From: an uncultured bacterium | GTDB taxonomy: Bacteria > Actinomycetota > Coriobacteriia > Coriobacteriales > Coriobacteriaceae | Assembly (NCBI GenBank): GCA_905214105.1 | Contig: CAJMKK010000007.1 | Span: 1-64,000, forward strand | DNA length: 64,000 nucleotides | Reading direction: 5' to 3' | Shown: in pieces, positions 44,179-53,402 of the stretch | How the letters are laid out: the number at the start of each line of letters is the position of its first letter | Numbering within the stretch: the stretch's first letter is position 1 | Made by a program: the position numbers and the translations under genes | The notes under the pieces: model-generated | Databases searched by the model: none | Told to the model about the DNA's origin: nothing | The model's input: only the letters and a program-made list of their open reading frames with translations

Positions 44179-44273
44179 TATTTTGATAGGTTTTATCTGG
44201 GCAAACGCCGATGTTGCAAGATATCGAGCCGTTGCCCGTTGCGTTGATCAGCCCGTTGTTGAGAGGAGGACCC

Positions 44274-46721
44274 ATGAACGCCTTTGACCGATATGCCCCG
44301 TTTATCCAGGATTTCATTTACTCCCACGATTGGGAGAGTCTGCGCTCCATCCAGGTTGCGGCGGCAGACGCCATCTTTAACACGCAAGACAATGTGCTCC
44401 TGACGGCATCCACGGCATCTGGCAAAACTGAGGCGGCCTTCTTTCCCATCCTGACCGAGTTTTGGGAGAACCCGCCCGCGAGCGTGGGCGCCCTCTACAT
44501 TGGCCCCCTCAAAGCACTCATCAACGACCAGTTCGTTCGCCTCAACGACCTCTGCGAAGAGGCCGATATCCCTGTCTGGCACTGGCACGGCGATGTCTCG
44601 CAGTCGCACAAGGCCAAGCTCATCAAAAAACCGAGCGGCATCTTGCAGATTACGCCCGAATCACTCGAGGCGCTCCTGATCCATAAGCACATGGCGATCC
44701 CGCGCATGTTTTGCGACCTGCGCTACGTGGTCATCGACGAGGTCCACTCACTCATGCGCGGTGACCGCGGCGGGCAGACGCTCTGCCTCATTGAGCGCCT
44801 TTCGCGCATGGCGGGCGTGCAGCCCCGGCGCATCGGCCTTTCGGCCACCATCGGGGACCCGGAACGCACGGGCGCCTTCCTGTCGCAGGGGACGGGACGC
44901 GACTGCGTCATCCCCCGCTTTGAGGAGCCACGCCGCGTGTGGCGTATCTCCATGGAGCACTTCTACAACTCGGGTCCCCAGGCTCAGCAGCGAGGATTCA
45001 CGAGCACAGGTCCTCAAGAGGCCGAAGTGCTCGCGTGCGAGCGCATCGAGGCAGCGGCATCCGCGGCGCTGCCCGCCGGCGCCCAAGACATGCGTCACAG
45101 CGGGCAGCTCACACAGGAGGAGGAGCGCCGTCAACGTCGTAAGCGGGCACGGGGCAAGGCCGCACCCAAGGACTGCCGAACTTCCTCGGCCCCCGAGGGC
45201 GAAGTCGACATCCCGCAGGCAACCGAACAGGCACTGCTCAACCCCACCGACACCGCACCCGACAACGCCGACCCCGGCATGGGCTACATCTTTGAGCATA
45301 CCTGCGGCCGCAAGTGCCTGGTCTTTGCCAACTCGCGCGAGGAGGCAGAGGCCGTGTGCTCCATGTTGCGCAGCTACTGCGAGAGCCGGCACGAGCCAGA
45401 CCGCTTTCTAATCCATCACGGCAACCTTTCGGCATCGCTGCGCGAGACGGCCGAGGAGCTCATGCGCGACGAAGAGCAGGCGCAGACGACCGTCACCACC
45501 TCCACGCTGGAGCTCGGCATTGATATCGGTCGCCTGGAGCGCGCGTTCCAGATTGACGCGCCGTTTACCGTCAGCTCCTTTTTGCAGCGCATGGGGCGCA
45601 CAGGCCGTCGCGATCTTCCGCCCGAGATGTGGTTTGTCATGCGCGAGGAAGAGCCCGAGCCGCGCACGATGATGCCCGAGACCATTCCGTGGAAGCTCCT
45701 GCAGGGCATCGCGCTCGTACAACTCTATCGCGAGGAAAAGTGGGTCGAGCCGCCCGAGCTCGATCGACTCCCCTACAGCCTGCTCTACCACCAGACTATG
45801 TCGACGCTTGCCAGTACCGGCGAACTCACGCCGGCAGAGCTTGCCCAGCGCGTGCTCACGCTCAGCTATTTCCATCGCATCTCGGCCGATGACTATCGCG
45901 TGTTGCTGCGCCACCTCATCAAGATCGACCATATCCAGGTCACCGAGGGCGGTGGGCTCATTGTGGGTCTCGCGGGCGAGCGCATCATTAACAACTTTAA
46001 GTTCTACGCCGTATTCCAGGAAAACGAGGAGTTCACCGTTCGCAGCGAGTCGGCCGAGTTGGGCACGATCGTCAATCCGTCACCGCCCGGTGAGCGCATC
46101 GCCATCGCCGGACTCTGCTGGATTGTCGAGGAAGTGGACTGGAAGCGCCATACCGTCTTTGCCACGCAAGTCAAAGGTCGTGTGCCGGCATACTTTGGCG
46201 ACTGCCCCGGCGACATTAACACGCATGTACTCGAGCGCATGCGCCAAGCGCTCACTGAGCACGCAGCATATCCGTACCTTATGGGTAACGCACGGGCCCG
46301 CTTGGCGCAGGCTCGTCATACGGCCGAGATTTCGGGCGCGGGAACCAAGCCGCTCATCAACCTGGGTGGCGACACCTGGGTGCTCTTCCCTTGGTTAGGC
46401 AGCTACGCCTTTTTGGCGCTCGAACGTATGCTCAAGATTAAATGCGCCGCGGAGCTGGGCCTTCGCGGGCTCGATCCGTCGCGTCCATACTTTATGCAGT
46501 TTAAGATGAAGGCCGACGAGGAGACATTCTTTGAGGTGCTCGCCGCCGAGGCCGAGAAGGACTTCAACCCCATCGAGCTCGTCTATCCCGGCGAGGTGCC
46601 TTATTTTGATCGCTACGACGAGTACGTTCCCGAGGAGCTCGTGCGCAAAGGCTTCGCCGAAGGCGTGCTCGACATCGAGGGCATGAAGCAGCGCGTCCTC
46701 AGCTGGCGCGACCACGCCTAA
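44274..46721 (+). CDS. brxHI: BrxHI/Lhr-like DExH-box helicase
   Basis: An 815-residue SF2 helicase. Walker A region TASTASGKTEAA (44-55), DEVH (155-158), SAT (190-192), STLELGIDIGRLE motif V and QRMGRTGRR motif VI (438-446) are all intact. A low-complexity basic insertion (about 265-335, EEERRQRRKRARGK) splits the two RecA-like domains. The long C-terminal half lacks metal-binding cysteine clusters and resembles Lhr/BrxHI. BrxHI is the helicase that accompanies BrxD in several BREX subtypes. The ATG at 44274 has GGAGG upstream; the frame to 44211 has no start signal. Confidence 0.86.
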   Translation: MNAFDRYAPFIQDFIYSHDWESLRSIQVAAADAIFNTQDNVLLTASTASGKTEAAFFPILTEFWENPPASVGALYIGPLKALINDQFVRLNDLCEEADIPVWHWHGDVSQSHKAKLIKKPSGILQITPESLEALLIHKHMAIPRMFCDLRYVVIDEVHSLMRGDRGGQTLCLIERLSRMAGVQPRRIGLSATIGDPERTGAFLSQGTGRDCVIPRFEEPRRVWRISMEHFYNSGPQAQQRGFTSTGPQEAEVLACERIEAAASAALPAGAQDMRHSGQLTQEEERRQRRKRARGKAAPKDCRTSSAPEGEVDIPQATEQALLNPTDTAPDNADPGMGYIFEHTCGRKCLVFANSREEAEAVCSMLRSYCESRHEPDRFLIHHGNLSASLRETAEELMRDEEQAQTTVTTSTLELGIDIGRLERAFQIDAPFTVSSFLQRMGRTGRRDLPPEMWFVMREEEPEPRTMMPETIPWKLLQGIALVQLYREEKWVEPPELDRLPYSLLYHQTMSTLASTGELTPAELAQRVLTLSYFHRISADDYRVLLRHLIKIDHIQVTEGGGLIVGLAGERIINNFKFYAVFQENEEFTVRSESAELGTIVNPSPPGERIAIAGLCWIVEEVDWKRHTVFATQVKGRVPAYFGDCPGDINTHVLERMRQALTEHAAYPYLMGNARARLAQARHTAEISGAGTKPLINLGGDTWVLFPWLGSYAFLALERMLKIKCAAELGLRGLDPSRPYFMQFKMKADEETFFEVLAAEAEKDFNPIELVYPGEVPYFDRYDEYVPEELVRKGFAEGVLDIEGMKQRVLSWRDHA

Positions 46722-46743
46722 GACCAGTCTTTTGGGAGACGTA

Positions 46744-47619
46744 CTAATCGTGAAGGACGGTGCCGAGGAAGTCAGCGTCGAAGGGCACGGCTTCGGCAAA
46801 GGCGTAGTCGCCGTCGCTGGCGATGAGCAGGTAGTTCTCCTCGCCGCCGAACTCCGCATCGCCACATGGGACCACCCAGGCGTGGGCGAACACCTCGAGT
46901 GCCGTGGCAGCGCAGTCGCGCAGGAACGTCACGTCGCTCCCCTCGTTTGCGCCCACGATATTGGCAACGTAGATACCCCCGGGGTTCAGGCTGCCTCGCA
47001 CCAAACGCAACGCCTCAACCGTCGCCAGCTCGCGCACGGGCTCGGCACCGCCAAAGCAATCGCTCACGACCACGTCGTAGCGACGATGGCCCACGCTCGT
47101 CACACCCAGGTACGAACGCGCCTCAGCGGTAATCACCCGCAAGCGGTCGCCCACCGCGCGCTCCAGCTCGTCCAGGTAGAACCAGCGGCGCGCCAGGCGC
47201 GTAATCTCTCCGTCATACTCGATAACGTCCATGCGCAAGCCCTCGTGCGACATCAGCGCGAACTTGGGATAGGCAAACCCACCCCCGCCCAGCATGAGCA
47301 TACGGTCGATACCGTGACCATAAGCGTCACGCATTGCGCCCTCAGTCTCAAACACATCGTCAAATGCACGATAGTACGCAAAGACCGGCTCTGCCCAACG
47401 CTCGCCAACGTAACTCGCACTTTGGTAGACCCCACCTTGCACCAAGACGCGAATCTCATCGTCGCTCTCATTGTGCACGCGTTTTACACGCGCCAACCCA
47501 TTGCGGGTTCGCGCAACCTGCAGACAGGCAGCACGAACAGCGACAGCAGCCGCACCAAGCGCCGCGGCTCCCAGAGCAACGCCGGCAACGACGCCGGCAG
47601 AAACACTCGGCTTGTTCAT
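46744..47619 (-). CDS. Spermidine synthase-like methyltransferase-fold protein
   Basis: A 291-residue protein with an N-terminal hydrophobic helix (about 8-32) and a Rossmann domain like spermidine synthase: MLMLGGGGFAYPKF (SAM-type loop), DVIEYDGEI, then DVVVSDCFGG. The aminopropyltransferase family also includes many proteins that do not make polyamines, and the membrane anchor argues against a cytosolic polyamine synthase. AAGGAG overlaps the upstream elp3 end and the ATG directly follows the elp3 stop, so the two form an operon. Confidence 0.8.
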   Translation of the reverse strand: MNKPSVSAGVVAGVALGAAALGAAAVAVRAACLQVARTRNGLARVKRVHNESDDEIRVLVQGGVYQSASYVGERWAEPVFAYYRAFDDVFETEGAMRDAYGHGIDRMLMLGGGGFAYPKFALMSHEGLRMDVIEYDGEITRLARRWFYLDELERAVGDRLRVITAEARSYLGVTSVGHRRYDVVVSDCFGGAEPVRELATVEALRLVRGSLNPGGIYVANIVGANEGSDVTFLRDCAATALEVFAHAWVVPCGDAEFGGEENYLLIASDGDYAFAEAVPFDADFLGTVLHD

Positions 47620-49527
47620 CTAGAGCTCCTTTTGCAGATAAAGGCCATGGTCATAAAATCCAAGATGGCGATAGTACTCGCGTGTGCCAATCGCGCTAAT
47701 CACGTTGATACGCGCATAACCCGCATCCCGGGCAATCTCGCACGCACGCTCCACGAGCAGACGCCCCAGACCGTGATGCTGAGCCGCCTGACCTTGATCC
47801 CCCACGCGTGCCGCCATGCCATACACGTGCACCTCGCGAATCATCGCCTCGTCCGGCATCGTCGGCAACTCGTCCGCATGCGCGGCAACAAATGCGCGAT
47901 CGGGCAGCGACAGCCGCAAAAAGCCCGCAATCTTGCCCTGCGGCGTCACCCACTGCAAAAAGCGCTCGTGCGTCACCGGCGTCTCGTACGTCACTTCTTC
48001 GTCAAGGGTCAACTCGCCCAGGTCGGCACCCGCCGTGCTGATCTCGCGATAGCGAACCTCACGCACCGTCGCACCGTCACCCCGAGCAGCCAGGCGGTTC
48101 TCAACGAGCTGACGCAGGTTGGGCTTCTTGTTGCCCACCATAATGTCGTCGGAGCTAAAGTCGCGAATCATGCGGCTGATGCGGCAGAACGCCGGCGTCA
48201 CCACGATATCGTCGGCCAACACATCGAGCAGCTCTTCCTCGGTATAGGGGCGCCACTCGCCACGCTCGTAACAGCCCACCAGGCGCGAACCCTCGATGAG
48301 CGCACACGGGTAGACCTTGACCTCGTCGGGCATAAAGGCGCCCTCGGTCATAAAGCGCTCGTAGTCGCGCTTGTCACCCTCGGGCGTGGCGCCCAGCAAA
48401 TTGAGCATAAAATGCGCATGGATCTTAAAGCCAAACAGGCGCGCAAGCGAAAACGCGCGCTCGATCTGCGCCACCGAAATGCGACGCTCGTTGATATCGA
48501 GCAGATGCTGGTCGAGGCTCTGGATGCCCATCTGAATCTTGGTACAGCCCAGACGACGGATGAGCGTGAGCGCCTGCGGTGTTACAGCATCGGGACGCGT
48601 TTCGATAACGAGCCCCACCACGCGATGCTTCGCCGTCTCGTTGATGCGTTGCTGCCGCTCAAGCTCTTCCATCGTCGCCGTCTGCCACTCGGCGACCTCG
48701 CCCCACGGCGTGCCGGGGCCGTACAGACAACGCACTGCGCGGTTATAGCCGCCCACAGCAGCATCCACACGCCCCTGCTCGTCGGCAACGCCGGCAGCAA
48801 GCTCGACCTCGTCGGTCGTAATGCCCGCTGCCCGATAGCGCTCGCGACGCTCCGCCACCACCGGCGGCAGGGCATCGGCGGGAGCGTCATCGAGCAGGCG
48901 CCCCGCCTCGGCACGGCTGATGCCCGGACGCGCCAACATGGGGTTTGCCGCCACGCCGGCGACGGCATCGTCATTGAGCGCACGGAAGAGCTCCGACATA
49001 AACCATGCCTGATACCCTTGCGAATAGTCGCTCCAGGTACCGCCAAGGACGATGAGCTCAATCTTGTCGGTCGCATGACCCATCTGCGAAAGCGCCGTCA
49101 GACGAGCGCTCACCTGCAGATACGGATCGAAGCAGTTTTGCTCCGCACGGGCGCACGCCGGCTCGGCATGAAGATAGCTTTTGGGCATGCGCAGGTCGTT
49201 GGGGCAAAACAGGCAATCGCCCGAGCACGGCCAGGGCTTGGTGATGACGGTAATGGTCGCCACGCCCGAGGCCGTTCGGCGCGGCTTCATACGCAGCACC
49301 TGCAGCAGTTGACGTTCCAGATCGGCATCGACATTCCACCCAGCCCAACGAGCCGGTTCCTCACGTTTAACCCGCTGGTAAAACGGCAGCAGTCGGCGCT
49401 TGGCCAGGTCGCGTTTGTCGGCACCCTCACGGCGCGCCTCGGCATGTATCAGTTTGACGAGCGCCCTGTCGTCCACGGTCTCGCCGCGGCGCAGGGCCTC
49501 GAGTATGTTCAAGATAATCTGTTCCAT
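47620..49527 (-). CDS. elp3: Elp3-family radical SAM/GNAT tRNA-modifying enzyme
   Basis: A 635-residue bacterial Elp3. The N-terminal radical SAM domain has the cluster motif C101-SGD-C105-LF-C108 in PWPCSGDCLFCPNDLRMPKSYL, followed by GGTWSDY and a large barrel. The C-terminal GNAT domain ends in GLGRLLVERACEIARDAGY...GTREYYRHLGFYDHGLYLQK. Eukaryotic Elp3 starts cm5U modification of wobble uridine in tRNA; single-subunit bacterial forms are known to bind tRNA. Here it is coupled to a spermidine synthase-like gene. Confidence 0.93.
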   Translation of the reverse strand: MEQIILNILEALRRGETVDDRALVKLIHAEARREGADKRDLAKRRLLPFYQRVKREEPARWAGWNVDADLERQLLQVLRMKPRRTASGVATITVITKPWPCSGDCLFCPNDLRMPKSYLHAEPACARAEQNCFDPYLQVSARLTALSQMGHATDKIELIVLGGTWSDYSQGYQAWFMSELFRALNDDAVAGVAANPMLARPGISRAEAGRLLDDAPADALPPVVAERRERYRAAGITTDEVELAAGVADEQGRVDAAVGGYNRAVRCLYGPGTPWGEVAEWQTATMEELERQQRINETAKHRVVGLVIETRPDAVTPQALTLIRRLGCTKIQMGIQSLDQHLLDINERRISVAQIERAFSLARLFGFKIHAHFMLNLLGATPEGDKRDYERFMTEGAFMPDEVKVYPCALIEGSRLVGCYERGEWRPYTEEELLDVLADDIVVTPAFCRISRMIRDFSSDDIMVGNKKPNLRQLVENRLAARGDGATVREVRYREISTAGADLGELTLDEEVTYETPVTHERFLQWVTPQGKIAGFLRLSLPDRAFVAAHADELPTMPDEAMIREVHVYGMAARVGDQGQAAQHHGLGRLLVERACEIARDAGYARINVISAIGTREYYRHLGFYDHGLYLQKEL

Positions 49528-49547
49528 GCCCCCATTGTAAAGGCAAA

Positions 49548-49577
49548 GGCGCCAGAGCCAGTCACGGCTCCGGCGCC
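49548..49577 (-). terminator. Terminator of the XRE/DUF4097 operon
   Basis: GGCGCCAGAGCC (49548-49559) pairs with 49566-49577 with one mismatch, followed on the minus strand by TTTGCCTTT. The same 12-mer occurs in the inverted repeat at 58253-58305. Confidence 0.8.
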
Positions 49578-49624
49578 TCCATCAAACAGCGCGGCTACGT
49601 TTGCGGGTCTCCGAAAACCACCCA

Positions 49625-50524
49625 TCACTCCGAATCAAACGACATGTCGCCCGAACCGACCTCAAAACGATACGTGGCAGACTTATCACCGTTGTCGAAT
49701 TCAAGATTCAAAATGGTCTCGCCGTCGTAGCCAAGCGGAAGGAAATCGCTCTCGAAGTCGCCGCTGCCCAAGGTGAGGCTCGCCTTAAAACCCGTAGAGT
49801 TCGGAACCGTCATCTCCACGTCGCCCGAGCCCACGCTCACGTCCATAGACTTCGCGGGCGCCTGGTAGAGCTCGAACGTCATGTCGCCCGAACCGACCTC
49901 GGCATTCAGGGTGTCGGTCACGGTGCCCGTAAACTCAACGTCTCCCGAATTCAACGTTATATCCAGATCATGGCACGCAATGTCCGCGACCGCCAGGTCG
50001 CCCGACCCTACACTCGCCGTAATGCTCACCAGGTTATCCGCAACATCTCGCGGCAGCTCAATGGTAATTGTGCGGTCAATCGCGCGCTTATCATCGTAGT
50101 CGAACTGACTAATCTTGAGCGTAGAGCCCTTGACCTCAGCAAGGTTCCGGGTAGCCGCATCAGAGGCAGACGTCCCCTTCGCAACGCGGCCGCTTTCGAT
50201 AACGCGCACCGGGCCGCCGGAGACGTGTTTGACCTCGACCGTCCCCGACGTCACATCCAAGTCGAGCGATTGGAACGCGTCTTCGTCAAAAGTCGTGCTC
50301 GAAAGCTGCTGAGGCCGAGCGGAATAGTTGCCGCCATCCAAAAGATCGTCGTCGTCAAGCGCATCGTCCATACCAGACAAGCCGGATACAACATCGTCGA
50401 GATTCCACGGACCATCAAAATGAATCAATGTCCGCGAAATGCCAAAGACAAGCCCAATGATGAGCACAAACGCTCCGATGCCAACGCCCAAGCGTACCTT
50501 GGATTCATGTGAAAGCTTCATCAT
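49625..50524 (-). CDS. DUF4097-type membrane-anchored beta-repeat protein
   Basis: A 299-residue protein with an N-terminal membrane helix (about 10-30) and an extracellular right-handed beta-helix-like region. Six short repeats carry an SGD turn (GSGDLAV, NSGDVEF, GSGDMTF, GSGDVEM, GSGDFES, GSGDMSF), the hallmark of DUF4097/LiaX-like proteins. These are often tied to envelope-stress sensing. It starts four bases inside the end of the XRE regulator gene, so the regulator and this protein form one unit. Confidence 0.86.
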   Translation of the reverse strand: MMKLSHESKVRLGVGIGAFVLIIGLVFGISRTLIHFDGPWNLDDVVSGLSGMDDALDDDDLLDGGNYSARPQQLSSTTFDEDAFQSLDLDVTSGTVEVKHVSGGPVRVIESGRVAKGTSASDAATRNLAEVKGSTLKISQFDYDDKRAIDRTITIELPRDVADNLVSITASVGSGDLAVADIACHDLDITLNSGDVEFTGTVTDTLNAEVGSGDMTFELYQAPAKSMDVSVGSGDVEMTVPNSTGFKASLTLGSGDFESDFLPLGYDGETILNLEFDNGDKSATYRFEVGSGDMSFDSE

Positions 50525-51237
50525 TCATCACCCTCTTTGGCAATCGGCTCAGCGGTAGTCGCGGTAGCCACGTCAGCATCAACCGAAGCGGAAACATTCT
50601 GAGCCCTAGCTGTCACCGGCGCCGGACCAACCTGGATATCCCCACGCGCCCAATCGCCATCGAGCGCACGTGCCACCCAGTGATAGATGGGGATCGTAAA
50701 GAAAATCAGCGCGGCAAAGGGGCCGGCACCAAACGGGAACATCAGCAAAAAGAACAGCAGCCAACACACAGCCCAATACGGGAACGACTGGAACGGGCCC
50801 TTCACCGGAGTCGAGCCAACCGCACCGCCACTCGTCGCCTGCGCCGTAGCGGCATTGGCGGCCTGCGCGCTCCAACTTGCCGCTTGCGCCGCCTTGGCCG
50901 CAGCGTCACTTGCCTGCGTTGCCGCCTCGGTAGCGCGTGCCGCCGCCTCGTGGGTGCGGGCACGCTCTGCCGCCTCGGCTTCGCGCTGACGGGCGCGGTC
51001 CTCGTTCTCAAACTCGATATCGTCTTCGATCTCATCGCTCGGATTGAGCAGCTCATCCAGACTCACACCATAGAGCTTGGCGAGCGAAATCAGGTTCTCG
51101 GTATCGGGCGAGCTCTCCGCACGCTCCCATTTACTGACCGCTTGGCGTGACAGTCCCAGCTTTCGCGCCAATCCTTCTTGGCTAAAGCCCTTGCTGCGGC
51201 GAAGGTCGGCGAGCCGCTGAGCAGTTTCTACATTCAT
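50521..51237 (-). CDS. XRE-family regulator with membrane domain
   Basis: A 238-residue protein. Residues ~5-60 are a helix-turn-helix of the XRE type (LRRSKGFSQEGLARKLGLSRQAVSKWERAESSPD). An Ala/Gln/Glu-rich helical stretch (85-135) leads to two hydrophobic helices (about 152-190). A DNA-binding domain attached to the membrane suggests the regulator senses envelope state directly. GAGGAACC precedes the ATG. Upstream partner of the DUF4097 gene. Confidence 0.87.
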   Translation of the reverse strand: MNVETAQRLADLRRSKGFSQEGLARKLGLSRQAVSKWERAESSPDTENLISLAKLYGVSLDELLNPSDEIEDDIEFENEDRARQREAEAAERARTHEAAARATEAATQASDAAAKAAQAASWSAQAANAATAQATSGGAVGSTPVKGPFQSFPYWAVCWLLFFLLMFPFGAGPFAALIFFTIPIYHWVARALDGDWARGDIQVGPAPVTARAQNVSASVDADVATATTAEPIAKEGDE

Positions 51238-51505
51238 GGTTCCTCCTATGCTTTTGCCAGCCGTGCCGCCGGACCGTTTTTGTTCTTAAGGCGCCTTGCA
51301 CAGTTAAAAATCTATCCGCCACCGCCAAAATCATGCCACCTATTCTAGTGAGATTTTTGACAACCGGCGGTTGCGGGCACATATGAGCTGCGGAAATGTG
51401 TCCAAACAAAGCAATGACCCACAGCTCGGTTGTCCCCGTTGCGGCGTTAACGGTAGTATGGTCGTACTGTTTATTCCGCACCGCCATCGGAGGGAGTTCC
51501 GCGCC

Positions 51506-52378
51506 GTGAACCGCGATTTCGCCTCATCGCTCATCCAGCTCAACAACACGTTCTATCGCGAACACTCCGCCTCCTTTTCCGATACGCGGCAGGCCCCGTG
51601 GCCCGGCTGGGTGCGCACCATGGACATCGCGCTCGGGCAGCTCGAAGTCGCCACGATCGAGCATCCCGTCCGCGTCTTCGATCTTGCCTGCGGCAATATG
51701 CGATTCGAGAACTTTGCCGCCGGCGGCGCACTTGCCGCCAAGGGCGTCGATGGCGCAAACCCCTCGGCAGACGCCAGCTGCCCGTTTGAGTTCTATGGTG
51801 TTGACTCGTGTCAGGATTTGGCTATCGATGCGCACGGTCACGCCCTGCGCATTCCCAACCTGCACTTCCAGGAACTCGACGTGCTCGATGCCCTTATGAA
51901 GCTCAACCCCGCCGAGACACCCGACGTGCTTTTCGACGCCCCGCTCGCCGACATCTCGGTCTGCTTTGGATTTATGCACCACGTGCCGTCGTGCGAGTAC
52001 CGCGTACGCGTGTTCGACGCTCTGGTGCGCCAGACGCGCCCAGGCGGCATCATCGCCATCAGCTTTTGGGAGTTTATGAACGACGAGCGCATGGCGCGCA
52101 AAGCCGTTCGCGCCGAGGCCCGCGCCGAGCTCACCCCGCCGTTTGAGGGTTACGATTCCGCGCAGTTTGAAGCCGGTGACCACCTCATTGGCTGGCAAAA
52201 CGACCGCCACGCCTACCGCTATTGCCATCACTTTGACGATCAGCAGATCACCGACCTGGTGCGCGGTGTCCGCACGTTCTACAAGAGCGGCGAGGTCCCC
52301 GTGCGCGAGCTTGAGCGTTTCCATGCCGACGGTCGCAGCGGCGAGCTCAACCGCTATGTGATTCTCAAGCGCCTGTAG
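51506..52378 (+). CDS. Class I SAM-dependent methyltransferase
   Basis: A 290-residue methyltransferase. The SAM-binding loop is RVFDLACGNMRFENF, followed by FYGVDSCQDLA and ADISVCFGFMHHVPS; a late TRPGGIIAISFWEFM matches motif post I. The acceptor is unknown; some similar proteins act on tRNA. GGAGGGAG nine bases before the GTG at 51506 supports this start over the ATG at 51371. It lies 119 bp upstream of trmB in the same direction. Confidence 0.8.
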   Translation: MNRDFASSLIQLNNTFYREHSASFSDTRQAPWPGWVRTMDIALGQLEVATIEHPVRVFDLACGNMRFENFAAGGALAAKGVDGANPSADASCPFEFYGVDSCQDLAIDAHGHALRIPNLHFQELDVLDALMKLNPAETPDVLFDAPLADISVCFGFMHHVPSCEYRVRVFDALVRQTRPGGIIAISFWEFMNDERMARKAVRAEARAELTPPFEGYDSAQFEAGDHLIGWQNDRHAYRYCHHFDDQQITDLVRGVRTFYKSGEVPVRELERFHADGRSGELNRYVILKRL

Positions 52379-52497
52379 GTATCGGCGACTCGCCGCCGAG
52401 CCGCACCGCATCTTTCGGGCAAACCATGCCCACCCTTTTTCAACCCATTGACGGAACGCGCCTGCAATGTGTTCCATACGTATGACCAAGGAGCCTC

Positions 52498-53337
52498 ATG
52501 GGAGCCGTCCACGTTCGCACACCTAAGAACTTTGTGCTCGAGGAGCGCCTGGAGCGCTACGCCAATGCGATTGAGACGAACCCCGAGTCTTATGCCGGGA
52601 ATTGGCGCGAAGCCTGCGCGCCAGCCGGCGGCGCACCCTTCACCCGCCTTCATCTGGATCTGGGCTGCGGCAAAGGCACCTATCTGGTTGAGCAAGCTCG
52701 CCGCGAGCCAAACACGCTCTTTATCGGCATGGACCAGGAGCCCATCTGCATCGCCTATGCCGCACAGAAAATCTGCGAGCAGGGGCTGTCCAACGCACTC
52801 GTCCTGCCCCGAGGTGCCGCATCGCTGCCGCAGCTATTTGCCGCAGGCGAGCTCGATGCCATCACCATCAACTTTCCCACGCCGCAGCCCAAGGCCAAGT
52901 ACGCCAAAAAGCGACTCGTCCATGTCGACCACCTAATGCTGTACCGTCCGCTCTTTTCAGCCGGTGCCACCGTCACACTGCGAACCGACAGTAAGCCATT
53001 GCGCGACTACGCCTTGGGGCAGTTTGCCGCGGCCGGCTACGATACACTTTGGGTAAGTGACGACGTTCGCCGCGACCATCCCGAGCATCCCGAGACCGAG
53101 TACGAGTGCCGCACGCGCGAAATGGGTGCCGTCGTCTATGGCATTTGCGCCACACCCGGCGCGCAGCCCACCGACGAACAGCTCACAGCGGGTCGCATGC
53201 AGGAGCAAAGTCTTGCCTGCTACCTGCCCGATAACCTCGATGAGCTCACCTATGTGCCTCTGGGCATGGAAGAAGCCGTCGAGAACTTTAGAAACCGCGC
53301 CCGCAAGGGCAAGAAGCGCTTACCGCAGGAGTCCTAG
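52498..53337 (+). CDS. trmB: tRNA (guanine-N7-)-methyltransferase
   Basis: Methylates guanosine 46 in the tRNA variable loop. The 279 residues include the SAM loop HLDLGCGKGTYLVEQA, FIGMDQEP, and ITINFPTPQPKAKYAKKRLVH, which matches the family signature NFPDPWPKxxHxKRR. About 35 extra residues at the N-terminus and 50 at the C-terminus make it longer than most TrmB. AAGGAG precedes the ATG. Repeat element A lies 65 bp downstream. Confidence 0.92.
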   Translation: MGAVHVRTPKNFVLEERLERYANAIETNPESYAGNWREACAPAGGAPFTRLHLDLGCGKGTYLVEQARREPNTLFIGMDQEPICIAYAAQKICEQGLSNALVLPRGAASLPQLFAAGELDAITINFPTPQPKAKYAKKRLVHVDHLMLYRPLFSAGATVTLRTDSKPLRDYALGQFAAAGYDTLWVSDDVRRDHPEHPETEYECRTREMGAVVYGICATPGAQPTDEQLTAGRMQEQSLACYLPDNLDELTYVPLGMEEAVENFRNRARKGKKRLPQES

Positions 53338-53402
53338 GGGCTTCTGATGGTCGCGGCATCGGCAGACAAGCGCAAATAAGCGCCAGCGAACGATCCTCAG
53401 AC

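Noticed and set aside
41100..46721. Complete BREX or DISARM locus
   Set aside because: No methyltransferase PglX, phosphatase PglZ, BrxB/BrxC, Lon-like protease, DrmB or phospholipase D gene is present in the window; only the BrxD and BrxHI-like parts are seen.
46732..49776. 1014-residue open frame antisense to elp3 and the spermidine synthase-like gene
   Set aside because: Antisense shadow of two well-supported genes; no ribosome binding site and an Arg/His/Thr-rich composition.
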